Below are positions 6,653-13,864 of a stretch of 14,524 bases of DNA, piece by piece. The notes under the pieces were generated by a model, which was not told the DNA's origin, searched no databases, and saw only the letters and a program-made list of their open reading frames with translations. This DNA is from Actinomycetota bacterium. Its GTDB lineage: Bacteria; Actinomycetota; Thermoleophilia; Solirubrobacterales; Solirubrobacteraceae. Position numbers and translations under genes: made by a program. Where the stretch lies: the NCBI GenBank assembly GCA_005888335.1, contig VAWY01000170.1:1-14524 (forward strand), read 5' to 3'. Position 1 is the stretch's first letter, and each line of letters begins with the position of its first letter.

Positions 6653-6784
6653 TCAGCCGGGTGCTCGGCGAGTCGGCCGTGCCGCTTGCGCGGGTGAGGC
6701 CAGCACGGCGATGGCGACCACCGCCGCCCGCAGCAGGCCTGGTCGCCTGGTCAGGATGGTGCGAGCCGCCGGGTTGCGCAGCAC
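6653..6784 (-). CDS. Small secreted or membrane peptide (43 aa)
   Basis: A GTG start at 6782-6784 is preceded, six bases upstream, by AAGGAG (plus-strand 6791-6796), one of the best ribosome binding sites in the region. The product begins MLRNPAARTILTRRPGLLRA, continues with the hydrophobic stretch AVVAIAVLA, then SPAQAA and a short basic tail before the TGA at 6653-6655. This is a typical signal peptide with an AxA-type cleavage site, but only about ten residues follow. It may be the surviving 5' end of a truncated secreted-protein gene, or a genuine small membrane peptide. It lies directly upstream of the STAS gene and could be co-transcribed with it. Confidence 0.45.
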   Translation of the reverse strand: MLRNPAARTILTRRPGLLRAAVVAIAVLASPAQAARPTRRAPG

Positions 6785-7313
6785 AGCCTTCTCCTTGTCG
6801 AGACCTGTGTCAGTGCTACTGATCCTCGAAGTCGACCCGCTCTCGCGAAAGCGCACAGCCAGCTTGATGCGGTGCATTCGCCCGGCAGAGATGGGCGCAG
6901 CGCCCTACGCACGTCTGGCATTCGTCTCGCCGCTGGGCATCGGCCTCGGCGAGACCTGACGTAACGAAGACGGCCTCGTCGAGCTGTTTAGCGCCAGGCG
7001 CAAGTGCGGAACGATGGCGTCCGGCGAGCCCGACAACTTGCGGCGAAGCACTCGCAGTACGTCGTGACAAGCCCGACCGCTGACGCAGCGCGCATCGGCG
7101 GAGTGAACGCGTACGAGAACTCCGCGATCGGCGCCCGATGCCGCGCACCAAACGGTGCACGAACTCCGTGAGTAGCCGGTGTCGCGGCGCGCCGAGCGGC
7201 CGCAGAAACTGTGCGCGTTGCACGGGCTCTCGCGGTGGACGGCGTCTGGGAGGTTGGGTGGGTGTGTGAACAAGACGCGTCGCCGCGTCATCCGTTACGT
7301 CAACCGATGAGAG
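6785..7313. other. Intergenic region without a recognisable gene
   Basis: Both strands were read; the open frames give no family motif and lack ribosome binding sites. The region separates the leftward small-peptide/STAS pair from the rightward large secreted protein gene, so promoters for both are expected, but I could not assign convincing elements. The G-rich stretch GGGAGGTTGGGTGGGTGTGT (7248-7267) lies just before the large gene. Confidence 0.4.
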
Positions 7314-10238
7314 ATGGGTGAGCGCGTGGGCATGAGCGGCGTTTTCAAAACGAGCTGCGCGGGGGTGATCGCGCTGTCGGTGCTGGTGACCGCGGGCCAG
7401 TCACAGCCGGCGCACGCTGCCGTCGCGGTGCACCCGGCCGCGGCCCGGGTTGTGGGCGAGATCGAGCGCCTGACCGTCAAGGATCCCCACGACGTCTGGT
7501 CGGAGGCGACGATGGTCGTCGCGGGACAGAACGTGACCATCCCGCGCAACCTGCTCGCCGATCTTCCCGCCAACCGCCTCACCATGCAGCAGCTCCTGGC
7601 CGGCGCGCCCGCTGGTTGCGTGGTGCGAGGCGAGACCGGGCTGGCCAAGACCGACGTCTGCAACTCGAGCGGCACGGGCGCGATCGCGACGATCGAGGCC
7701 AACCGCACGCCGGGCGGCAACGTCATCGCCGGTGACGTGTTCCTCCAGAAGGGCACCGAGCTGATCAGCGGCACGGTGAGCTTCATCGATCACGCCGACG
7801 GCTACTTCCGCATCAACGGGACCCCCGGCGACCCCGACACCGGGGTGATGGTGCGGCTCAACGACCCGACGACGCGCTACAGCAGCCAGATGGGCCTGGG
7901 ATGCGCGGCGGGATCTGAGAACTGCAGCCCCGACTCCCGCTTCACCGGCGACCCCGACAACTACACCCAGACCTTCTCGACCGGCTACCCGCTGTGCATC
8001 CCCAGCACGCAGCCGCGCACGTTCACCGACACGCTGGACGTCAACGGCAACGGCGACACAACCGAGACGCTCACCGCGCAGGCGGCGGCCGACGGGACCG
8101 GCGACCCGCTGTGTCCGGACGCCAACCGCGCCACGCTGGTGGCCCGCGACTCGCGCCGTTTCGCGCCGCTGCAACTCAACGATGACGTCACGGTCCAGGG
8201 CAACTTCGAGACCGTCGGCGGCGTGCACTTCCTGTCGGCCTGGAGCACGATGATCGGCCGCGCGCTGTCGACGTCCGGCGCGGCCGATCAGCCCGACTAC
8301 ATGGTGCTCAACGAGATGTCGATGGACGCCGCCGGGTTCGACCTCAACCGCGCGCGCGACCTGTTCATCGGCGCGACCACGGAAGCCACGTCGGACGTGG
8401 TCATCTGGAGCCTGCACCGCGATCCCGCCACCAACGACGCCCACGAGTTCCCGCTCGCCACGGTCCGGGGCTGCGACGCCATCAAGGCGGGAAGCTGCAC
8501 GAACGTGCTGGGGCCGCACACGTTCCGGGTCCGCCACGACGTCGACTTCACCGCGAACCGCAAGCCGGAGCTCAACCCGTGCGCGCATCTGCGGGCCGAC
8601 CCCCGCTTCAGCGCCAAGAACATCTGCCCCAACGGGGGGACCACGACCGAGCAGTTCGCGATCCTCACGCCGACGCCCCGCGAGGTCCAGGCGCGCACCG
8701 GGCGCAAGATCGCCGATCTGGCACGCCCGGGCGGACCGGTGCTGAAGACCATCGACGTCAACGGCGAGGACGCGCCCAACGGTCAGTACCTGTTCCCCAT
8801 GGGCGTCGGCCTCGGGGGGATCGAGGTCCCGACCTTCGCCGAGGTCAACATCGACGCCCTCGGGACACCGACGATCTTCGACGGACTGCCCTGGAACCTC
8901 GACCGCCGCGTGAGCCCCAACGGGTGCGACGGGCCCTGCGAGAACACGCCCCAGCCGCTGGATCCCTTCCCGTTCTCCGGGCGCGACCCCCGCACCCAGG
9001 CGCCCAGCCTTCCGTCCGGCCCCTACAGCGACCCCAACTACACGGCGAGCCCGCTGGCCAACGTCCGTAACCGGATCCTGTCCTTCGTGCTGCCGGACCT
9101 GGCCGATTTCGACGGCGACCATTCCCTCTTCGGGCACCTCGCCGTCGAGCCGCCGTCGACGCCGATCGGCCCGACACCTCGGCTGAAGGGCCCCGACGGC
9201 GACGCAGCCGCGCCCTCGACCCCGACGGGCCTCAGCGCCACGGGGGTCACGACGCGACAGATCGACGCCGACTGGACGGCGTCGACCGACAACGTCGGCG
9301 TGACGCACTACCTCGTCTTCCGCGACGGCGATCCAAGCCCCGTCGCCGTCGTCGGCGGAACGAGCACGACGTTCTCAGACACCGGGCTGCCCGCCGGGTC
9401 GAGCCACACCTACCGCGTGCAGGCGATCGATGCCGCCGGGAACACCTCGGAGAGGTCCGAGCCGGCCGCGGCGACGGCCAGCGCCCCCCAGGTCAAGGTG
9501 ACGCCCACGAGCGTGACGTTCGACGACCAGCTGACCGGCAGCACGAGCGCCGCCCAGACGATCACCGTCGAGAACCACGGCGACGCCGACCTGTCGATCA
9601 CCAGCACCGCGATCACCGGCGCCGACGCCGCCGACATCGCCCTCGGCGTCGACGACTGCACGGGCACGACCGTGGCCATCGGATCCCGCTGCACGGTCGA
9701 GGTCAAGTTCGCGCCCAAGACGACGGGGCCCAAGACGGCGCGCCTGGCCATCAAGGACAACGCCCCCGCCAGCCCGCAGACCGCCGCGCTGCACGGCACG
9801 GCGATCGCACCGCCGACCCCGCGCGCCGAACCGGCGCCGGCGGCACCCCCAGGTGGCCAGGTCGGCCAGTCGCCCCCGGGGAATCCCCCGGCGTCCGCGA
9901 AGATCGTCTCGGCGCTCAGCGCTCGGTCTGTGGTCTCGGCGGACACCGCGGCCCCGATCGCCCTCGCCGCGACCGTGCCCGCCGGCGCGACGGTGGTCCA
10001 GATCCGCGTGCTCCGGGTCACCGGCGCCGCGGCCCGGCGCACCGTCGTCGCCACCGTGTTCCGCAGGACCCCGACGGCCAAGCGGTACAAGTTCCGCTTG
10101 ACCGAGCGCAAGCTGCGGCACCTGCGTCCCGGGCGGTACCTGCTCGAGGTCCACGCCGGCACGAGCCGCGCCGACCTCGGACCGGCGACGAGCTGGGCGT
10201 TCACAGTCCGAAACGCCAACACCAAGATCAAGCCGTAG
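7314..10238 (+). CDS. Large secreted multidomain protein (FN3 plus Hydin-like Ig domain)
   Basis: 974 residues with an N-terminal signal peptide (GVIALSVLVTAGQSQPAHA, cleavage after AHA). Residues about 40-620 form a large region of unknown function, rich in Asp, Asn, Gly and Thr, with scattered Cys in segments such as GLGCAAGSENC and NGCDGPCENT. Next come a fibronectin type III domain (about 632-722: PSTPTGLSATGV, WTASTDNVGVTHYLVF, YRVQAIDAAGN), then an ASPM-SPD-2-Hydin-like domain (about 725-834: PTSVTFDDQLTGSTSAAQTI, CTVEVKFAP), a Pro-rich linker (about 835-865) and a basic beta-rich C-terminal domain (about 866-974). FN3 and Hydin-like folds are protein or glycan binding modules of extracellular proteins; no catalytic motif is evident. 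The upstream ATG at 7314 lacks a spaced Shine-Dalgarno; the ATG at 7332 (MSGVFKTSCAG), with GGGTGA at 7316-7321, is an equally good or better start. Confidence 0.88.
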   Translation: MGERVGMSGVFKTSCAGVIALSVLVTAGQSQPAHAAVAVHPAAARVVGEIERLTVKDPHDVWSEATMVVAGQNVTIPRNLLADLPANRLTMQQLLAGAPAGCVVRGETGLAKTDVCNSSGTGAIATIEANRTPGGNVIAGDVFLQKGTELISGTVSFIDHADGYFRINGTPGDPDTGVMVRLNDPTTRYSSQMGLGCAAGSENCSPDSRFTGDPDNYTQTFSTGYPLCIPSTQPRTFTDTLDVNGNGDTTETLTAQAAADGTGDPLCPDANRATLVARDSRRFAPLQLNDDVTVQGNFETVGGVHFLSAWSTMIGRALSTSGAADQPDYMVLNEMSMDAAGFDLNRARDLFIGATTEATSDVVIWSLHRDPATNDAHEFPLATVRGCDAIKAGSCTNVLGPHTFRVRHDVDFTANRKPELNPCAHLRADPRFSAKNICPNGGTTTEQFAILTPTPREVQARTGRKIADLARPGGPVLKTIDVNGEDAPNGQYLFPMGVGLGGIEVPTFAEVNIDALGTPTIFDGLPWNLDRRVSPNGCDGPCENTPQPLDPFPFSGRDPRTQAPSLPSGPYSDPNYTASPLANVRNRILSFVLPDLADFDGDHSLFGHLAVEPPSTPIGPTPRLKGPDGDAAAPSTPTGLSATGVTTRQIDADWTASTDNVGVTHYLVFRDGDPSPVAVVGGTSTTFSDTGLPAGSSHTYRVQAIDAAGNTSERSEPAAATASAPQVKVTPTSVTFDDQLTGSTSAAQTITVENHGDADLSITSTAITGADAADIALGVDDCTGTTVAIGSRCTVEVKFAPKTTGPKTARLAIKDNAPASPQTAALHGTAIAPPTPRAEPAPAAPPGGQVGQSPPGNPPASAKIVSALSARSVVSADTAAPIALAATVPAGATVVQIRVLRVTGAAARRTVVATVFRRTPTAKRYKFRLTERKLRHLRPGRYLLEVHAGTSRADLGPATSWAFTVRNANTKIKP

Positions 10239-10281
10239 CCCGCCCGCGGTGCCGACCGAGCGGCGCAGGACCCTCGCCGAC

Positions 10282-10315
10282 GTGAAGCGGCCGACCCGGG
10301 GCGCGGCCGCTTCAC
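10282..10315 (+). terminator. Hairpin terminator after the large secreted protein gene
   Basis: A perfect 11-bp stem, GTGAAGCGGCC (10282-10292) with GGCCGCTTCAC (10305-10315), and a 12-base loop lie 44 bases after the stop codon. There is no T-run. Confidence 0.7.
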
Positions 10316-10439
10316 ACGCTTCGGGTCCGTAGGCGCGGCGCGCGTGGTGTCGCTAACCGGCGGCGCGGTGGGCTCGACGGACGGTGACGGGACTTCCCGG
10401 CGCACCGCCCTTGCCTCAGGGTGGCCCGCCGGCTCACGG

Positions 10440-10492
10440 GTCTCATGGCCGAACGGCCGGCGTAGGCGCCGGCCGTTCGTGCTTCATGAGAC
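10440..10492 (+). terminator. Large two-part hairpin
   Basis: An outer 8-bp stem (GTCTCATG 10440-10447 with CATGAGAC 10485-10492) encloses an inner perfect 12-bp stem (GAACGGCCGGCG 10451-10462 with CGCCGGCCGTTC 10467-10478) with a four-base loop TAGG. It could be a second terminator or a structured leader between the two secreted protein genes. The symmetry would allow action on both strands. Confidence 0.6.
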
Positions 10493-10621
10493 GCACGACC
10501 TACCTAGGTGATCGCCGATCGCGGTTGCACAAGTTCGCCGACTCTTCCCTCGCGCGTGATCTCACCGGTGGGGAGTGTGTCTCACGTGCAAACGGCCCCG
10601 CCCCGCCCGAGGAGAAACGCG

Positions 10622-11401
10622 ATGCGCCGCACCGCCACCACCATCGTCACCGCCGCGTTCGTGTCTGTCGCCCTCGCCGTTCCTTCAGGCGCCCGGGCTT
10701 CGTCAGCCGATCGCAACCATGACGGCCTGCCGGACAAATGGGAGACAAAGCATCACCTCTCGCTGAAGGCCAGCGAGGCCACGCTGGACCAGGACCGCGA
10801 CGGCCTGAACAACCTCGGCGAGTTCCGGCGAGGGACCAACCCGAACAAGGCCGACAGCGACCGCGACGGCCTGAAGGACGGCGCCGAGGTACGCACCGCC
10901 AACAACCCACGGAAGCGCGACACCGACGGCGACGGGATCCGCGACGGCGCCGAGAACGCCGGCAGCGTCCTGTCGTTCAAGGACGGCGTGCTGACCATCA
11001 GACTCGCCGACGGCTCGACGATCAGCGGCACCGTCTCAGACGGCACGCACACTTCCTGCGACGCCCAAGACGAGACCGAAATCGAGAACGAGACCACCGT
11101 GCACCGCCGCCGCCGCGGCGCCACGGCAAGCGCCGCGCGCAACGGCATCGGCGGGAACTCGAGCACCTCGACCCCCGACCCCGCCCAGGCCGACGATCCC
11201 GGCCGTCACCAGAACGACGAGACCGAGAACGAGGTCGAGAACCAACACGCCGCGGAGAGCGAGACCGCCCACGAGGATGCCCAGCACGGCGCCGATGACT
11301 GCTCGACGACCGACATGACGCCGGGCGCGGCCGTCCACGAGGCCAAGCTCGATGACACCGCGGTCGGCGCGACCTTCTCGGAGGTCCAGATCGTCAAGTG
11401 A
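10622..11401 (+). CDS. Secreted calcium-binding protein with thrombospondin type 3 repeats
   Basis: The ATG at 10622 follows GAGGAG (10609-10614) by seven bases and opens directly on a signal peptide (MRRTATTIVTAAFVSVALAV, cleavage near ARA-S), giving 259 residues. Residues about 29-115 hold thrombospondin type 3 repeats: DRNHDGLPDKWE, DQDRDGLNNLGEF, DSDRDGLKDGAEV and DTDGDGIRDGAEN. The D-x-D-x-DG-x-x-D/N spacing coordinates calcium. A short beta unit (SFKDGVLTIRLADGSTISGT) is followed by a Cys, a long acidic/polar low-complexity stretch, a second Cys (DDCSTTDM) and a closing strand pattern, TPGAAVHEAKLDDTAVGATF. I recognise this beta unit plus VHEAEL-like ending as a recurrent actinobacterial secreted family without known function. 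An upstream in-frame ATG at 10508 would place a non-signal extension before the signal peptide and is rejected. Confidence 0.85.
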   Translation: MRRTATTIVTAAFVSVALAVPSGARASSADRNHDGLPDKWETKHHLSLKASEATLDQDRDGLNNLGEFRRGTNPNKADSDRDGLKDGAEVRTANNPRKRDTDGDGIRDGAENAGSVLSFKDGVLTIRLADGSTISGTVSDGTHTSCDAQDETEIENETTVHRRRRGATASAARNGIGGNSSTSTPDPAQADDPGRHQNDETENEVENQHAAESETAHEDAQHGADDCSTTDMTPGAAVHEAKLDDTAVGATFSEVQIVK

Positions 11402-11427
11402 CGACGAGCTGAAGTTCCCCGCCGCTC

Positions 11428-11453
11428 AAGGGCCGGCCGCTGAGCCGGCCCTT
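11428..11453 (+). terminator. Intrinsic terminator after the TSP3-repeat gene
   Basis: A perfect 10-bp stem, AAGGGCCGGC (11428-11437) with GCCGGCCCTT (11444-11453), has a six-base loop and is followed by CTTCATG. It lies 26 bases after the stop codon. Confidence 0.75.
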
Positions 11454-11587
11454 CTTCATGCATGACCACCGCTCGACGGTGAGCACGGTGAACCGAGGCG
11501 AACGGCGTCGCCCGCGGGGTCAGCACTTTCGGTTCGGAGGCGGCGAGGGGCGCCGGGGCCGCATGAGCAGACGCGGCGGCCCGCGGC

Positions 11588-11878
11588 TCAATGCAGGCTC
11601 AGAAGGTCGAGGAGCTCGCCGATCTTTCGCGTCCGGGCGAGCGGATCGGGCACGGGAAGGTCGGACTCGATCGTGTCGTGGTTGCGGCGGCCGTGGCGCT
11701 CGCGCGTGACGTAGCCGGCGGCGGTGAGGTCGCTGACGATGCGATGGGCGGCGCGCTCGGTGATCCCGATCGTCTCGCCGATCTCGCGCAGGCGGATGCC
11801 GGGATCCTGGGCGATGCACAGCAGGACCTGGGCGTGGTTGGTGAGAAACGACCACGTCGGCGTACCGTTCCGAGCCAC
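11588..11878 (-). CDS. Winged helix-turn-helix transcriptional regulator (MarR-like, about 96 aa)
   Basis: The core reads RNGTPTWSFLTNHAQVLLCI, then a winged-HTH with LREIGETIGITERAAHRIVS (recognition helix) and AAGYVTRERHGRRNH (wing), ending with a helical ELLDLLSLH tail. Small single-domain regulators of this type are common in actinobacteria and are annotated as MarR-like or simply helix-turn-helix proteins; the ligand is unknown. I choose GTG at 11876-11878 because similarity to the family begins there and a promoter ends about seven bases before it, giving a leaderless transcript. Longer in-frame starts exist at 11914 (ATG) and 11935 (GTG), but neither has a Shine-Dalgarno, and both would place the promoter inside the gene. 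It is divergent from the small-gene cluster on its right. Confidence 0.8.
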   Translation of the reverse strand: MARNGTPTWSFLTNHAQVLLCIAQDPGIRLREIGETIGITERAAHRIVSDLTAAGYVTRERHGRRNHDTIESDLPVPDPLARTRKIGELLDLLSLH

Positions 11879-11885
11879 AACGCTA

Positions 11886-11914
11886 GACCTAGGATTTCTA
11901 GATTCAATTGTCAT
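11886..11914 (-). promoter_or_regulatory. Candidate promoter of the winged-HTH gene (leaderless), CTAG-rich
   Basis: On the minus strand, ATGACA (11914-11909; five of six bases match the -35 consensus) is separated by 17 bases from TAGGTC (11891-11886), an acceptable actinobacterial -10. Transcription would begin at about 11879-11878, on the GTG start codon. The stretch is AT-rich for this window and contains three CTAG tetramers within 19 bases (11883, 11889, 11898), including CCTAGG and TCTAGA palindromes that could be the autoregulatory operator. Confidence 0.5.
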
Positions 11915-11955
11915 CTGTCCGTTCGGTCGTGACACCGAGGCGAAAGGGGCCCCGG

Positions 11956-12123
11956 ATGCCCCCTCTCAAATGCGAGCCCGGCGGCCACCGCCTCGATAAC
12001 GCGGGGAGCGGCGCCGGCGCGGCTGATCGCGCCGGGTCGCGCGCGCACCAGCGGATCGCCGATCAGCTCGGTGACCTGATCGTTGGCCGGCGGGCGGCGT
12101 ACGCCGAGGCGCGGCTCGGCTGA
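11956..12123 (+). CDS. Small hypothetical protein (55 aa)
   Basis: The frame starting at ATG 11956 (MPPLKCEPGGHRLDNAGS) ends with HQRIADQLGDLIVGRRAAYA and a short tail. Third codon positions are mostly G or C, as in neighbouring genes. The TGA at 12121-12123 overlaps the ATG of the next gene (TGATG), which suggests translational coupling. AGGGG (11945-11949) is a weak ribosome binding site. I recognise no family. An in-frame ATG at 11908 overlaps the promoter of the divergent regulator and is less likely. Confidence 0.42.
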   Translation: MPPLKCEPGGHRLDNAGSGAGAADRAGSRAHQRIADQLGDLIVGRRAAYAEARLG

Positions 12124-12317
12124 TGGGCCGCGAACCCGCGTTGGAGCAGCTTCGCGCCGAGGCCGACCACGCGGCCGCGCGCTTGGCGCTGTACCGCCGG
12201 AAGGTCCTGCTCGGGCGGGGCGATCAGCGTGTCCTCGCCTCGCGCCAGCGCACGTTCGACGGCGCGACGGCCCGCTTGCGGCGCGCAGAGCAGCGAGCAT
12301 CGTCGTCTGATGGCTGA
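12123..12317 (+). CDS. Small helical protein of unknown function (64 aa)
   Basis: The product (MGREPALEQLRAEADHAAAR, then LALYRRKVLLGRGDQRVLAS and RQRTFDGATARLRRAEQRAS) is almost entirely charged helix with a heptad-like arrangement of Leu and Ala, so a short coiled-coil hairpin is likely. The pattern AEADxAxxRLxLYRxKV recalls small conserved actinobacterial proteins of unknown function. The start overlaps the previous stop (TGATG), and the stop (12315-12317) overlaps the next gene's start at 12310, so the three frames look like a coupled operon. No catalytic or metal-binding motif is visible. Confidence 0.55.
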   Translation: MGREPALEQLRAEADHAAARLALYRRKVLLGRGDQRVLASRQRTFDGATARLRRAEQRASSSDG

Positions 12318-12858
12318 GCAGGGCCGCTTGCGTGACCGCACGGGCACAAGGATGTCCGGCCCGAGCAACCTCGTCGCGCTCACCGGGCCGACGTGGCGCG
12401 AGCCCCGTCACTTGTGCGACGCCGAGCTCCGGCGTGCGATAGAGGCGCGCGACCCCGAGAGAGTCTCCCGCGCCGCCGGTGCGCTGCTGGAGCACATCGC
12501 CGACAGGCTCAGCTGGACGCGCGGCATGAGCATCGTGCGCGGGCGCGGCGATGGGTCGCTCGGAGATCGCTGGCCGAGCGTCGCCAATGCGCTGCGCAAG
12601 ACCGACGCCGACGAGATCGGCGAACAAGTCACCCGGTCGCCGGTCTTCCGCAAGCTCGTCGCACCCCAGGACGATGGCCAACCCAGGTCGGTCTCGACGG
12701 TGGAGGCGACGCGGTTCGGCAAGGCGGTGCTCACGCTGCTTGGCCACACACGCTGCGCCGGCTGCGGGGAGTGGTGGAGCGCCTCGCCGCCGGGCGCTTC
12801 GCGGTGGACGTGCAGGTGCCGCTCCCTCGTCGTTGCCAGCCGACCGAACACCCGATAG
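12310..12858 (+). CDS. Conserved hypothetical protein with C-terminal zinc-ribbon-like cysteines (182 aa)
   Basis: Starting at ATG 12310 (MAEQGRLRDRTGTR), the product has a helical middle part (REPRHLCDAELRRAIEARDP, then ALLEHIADRLSWTRGMSI, with WPSVANALRKTDADEIGEQV). The C-terminus, EATRFGKAVLTLLGHTRCAG continuing to CGEWWSASPPG and RWTCRCRS, holds two pairs of cysteines (CAGC and CRC) flanking tryptophans. This looks like a small treble-clef or zinc-ribbon module. I do not recognise a named family. An internal ATG at 12352 (MSGPSNLVALTGPTWREP) could be the start, since conserved-looking sequence begins soon after it. The gene overlaps the preceding stop by eight bases and lies 23 bases before a gene with a strong ribosome binding site. 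Confidence 0.65.
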   Translation: MAEQGRLRDRTGTRMSGPSNLVALTGPTWREPRHLCDAELRRAIEARDPERVSRAAGALLEHIADRLSWTRGMSIVRGRGDGSLGDRWPSVANALRKTDADEIGEQVTRSPVFRKLVAPQDDGQPRSVSTVEATRFGKAVLTLLGHTRCAGCGEWWSASPPGASRWTCRCRSLVVASRPNTR

Positions 12859-12881
12859 CCACACACCACAGGAGGAAGGCC

Positions 12882-13214
12882 ATGATCTCTTCGGAGCGCT
12901 CAGGTGCACAGCAAGCCCCGGACCCGCGGGTCCTCGACGACCACGATCGAGCACGCCGAGCCGACGACGACGCGATCCGGGCGCTGGTGATTCGCCTCTC
13001 GCGCGCCCATCCCTCGGGCGGCAAGGTGATTGAGCGCGCTGCGATCCTCGCCTCGGGCGGTGACCTGGAGGCGGTCATGAGCTGGATCGCCGCCCACGCC
13101 GGTCAGCCTGAGACGACCGGCTCCGCGAAATCCAGCCGCGGCCTCCATGCCTCGCGCGTCGCAGACGCACACTCCCCACGGCGCTACGTGCTGCCCGCTG
13201 AGGCGCTGGACTGA
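12882..13214 (+). CDS. Small hypothetical protein (110 aa)
   Basis: The ATG at 12882 is preceded by a strong Shine-Dalgarno, AGGAGG (12870-12875), at six bases. The product begins MISSERSGAQQAP and has a helical core, DDDAIRALVIRLSRAHPSGG and KVIERAAILASGGDLEAVMS, followed by WIAAHAGQPE. The tail is polar and probably disordered. The HPSGGKVIERAAILA-type core looks conserved, but I know no function for it. It follows the 182-residue cysteine protein in the same direction and is probably co-expressed with it. Confidence 0.65.
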   Translation: MISSERSGAQQAPDPRVLDDHDRARRADDDAIRALVIRLSRAHPSGGKVIERAAILASGGDLEAVMSWIAAHAGQPETTGSAKSSRGLHASRVADAHSPRRYVLPAEALD

Positions 13215-13262
13215 GCTTCACGCGCCTGCCGGGCGAGATCATCAAGCCAGGAACGGAGACTC

Positions 13263-13415
13263 ATGGGCACCAACGCCAAGCGAAAGACCACGATGGCAAA
13301 ACTCAACCGCGAGCGCCGGCTGCGCGAGCGCCGGCTGGAGAAGCAGGCAAGGAAGGACGCGCGCAAGCAGGCGTCGACAGACGACGCGGTCGCTCCCGGC
13401 GGCGACGACCGGTAG
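13263..13415 (+). CDS. Small, highly basic protein (50 aa)
   Basis: The ATG at 13263 follows GGAG (13255-13258) and opens MGTNAKRKTTMAKLNRE, then a single Arg/Lys/Glu-rich helix (RRLRERRLEKQARKDARKQA) and a short acidic tail ending GGDDR. The composition, a charged single alpha-helix with a net positive charge, suggests nucleic-acid or ribosome association, but this is inference. I recognise the MGTNAKRKTTMAKLNRE opening as a recurrent small actinobacterial protein with no assigned role. It lies upstream of the cold-shock gene, in the same direction. Confidence 0.7.
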   Translation: MGTNAKRKTTMAKLNRERRLRERRLEKQARKDARKQASTDDAVAPGGDDR

Positions 13416-13600
13416 CTCATCCCGGCCGGCTGCGGCGCGGGCAGGTCCAGTCCGGCATCAAGTCCCTGCCGGCGAGGCCGATAGAGTGAAAGACATCAAC
13501 GCCGGACAGCGAGTTCGGCACGAGCAGTGTTCAGCGCCCGCAGTCGTCGCATCCAGCGTCTCTCGCGTCCGCAGTTCACACCGACGTAGGAGGGTTCGCC
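13416..13600 (+). promoter_or_regulatory. Leader region of the cold-shock gene
   Basis: 185 bases separate the basic-protein gene from the cold-shock gene. TAGAGT at 13482-13487 is a possible -10 element without a clear -35; if used, it would leave a 5' untranslated leader of roughly 105 bases, the kind of length common in cold-regulated csp mRNAs. The leader ends in a strong Shine-Dalgarno, AGGAGGG (13588-13594). Confidence 0.3.
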
Positions 13601-13804
13601 ATGGCGACCGGAACCGTGAAGTGGTTCAACGACGACAAGGGCTTCGGCTTCATCACCCCTGACGAGAGCGGCAAGGACCTCTTCGTCCACCACACGGGGA
13701 TCAACGGCGCCGGCTTCAAGTCGCTGGCCGAGGGAGCGAAGGTCTCCTTCGATTCCGAGGCCGGGGACAAGGGCCCCAAGGCTGTCAACGTCACGGCGCT
13801 GTAA
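13601..13804 (+). CDS. csp: Cold-shock protein (CspA family)
   Basis: This 67-residue single cold-shock domain has the length and motifs of the family: [20 protein letters not shown] contains RNP1 (KGFGFI, 13-18), and DLFVHHTGI contains RNP2 (LFVHH, 27-31). Aromatic residues W8, F9, F15, F17, F28 and the histidine pair H30-H31 form the single-stranded nucleic-acid binding face. It ends in the usual [10 protein letters not shown]. Such proteins bind mRNA and act as RNA chaperones in the cytoplasm. The Shine-Dalgarno AGGAGGG (13588-13594) is the strongest in this part of the window, indicating high expression. A 35-residue Cys-pair gene follows it. Confidence 0.97.
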   Translation: MATGTVKWFNDDKGFGFITPDESGKDLFVHHTGINGAGFKSLAEGAKVSFDSEAGDKGPKAVNVTAL

Positions 13805-13864
13805 GCGCGCCGTGAGCGCCCGCGCCGCGGGCCGGGAGCACTGCCTCATGGAAGGAGCAGCGAC

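Noticed and set aside
7401..9308. Minus-strand 635-codon frame opposite the large secreted protein
   Set aside because: It is an antisense shadow typical of GC-rich genes: repetitive valine/arginine/glycine composition and no motifs, whereas the plus strand has a signal peptide, FN3 and Hydin-like domains.
10508..10621. N-terminal extension of the TSP3-repeat protein from an upstream ATG
   Set aside because: It would bury the signal peptide 38 residues into the protein; the ATG at 10622 has a good Shine-Dalgarno and starts the signal peptide.
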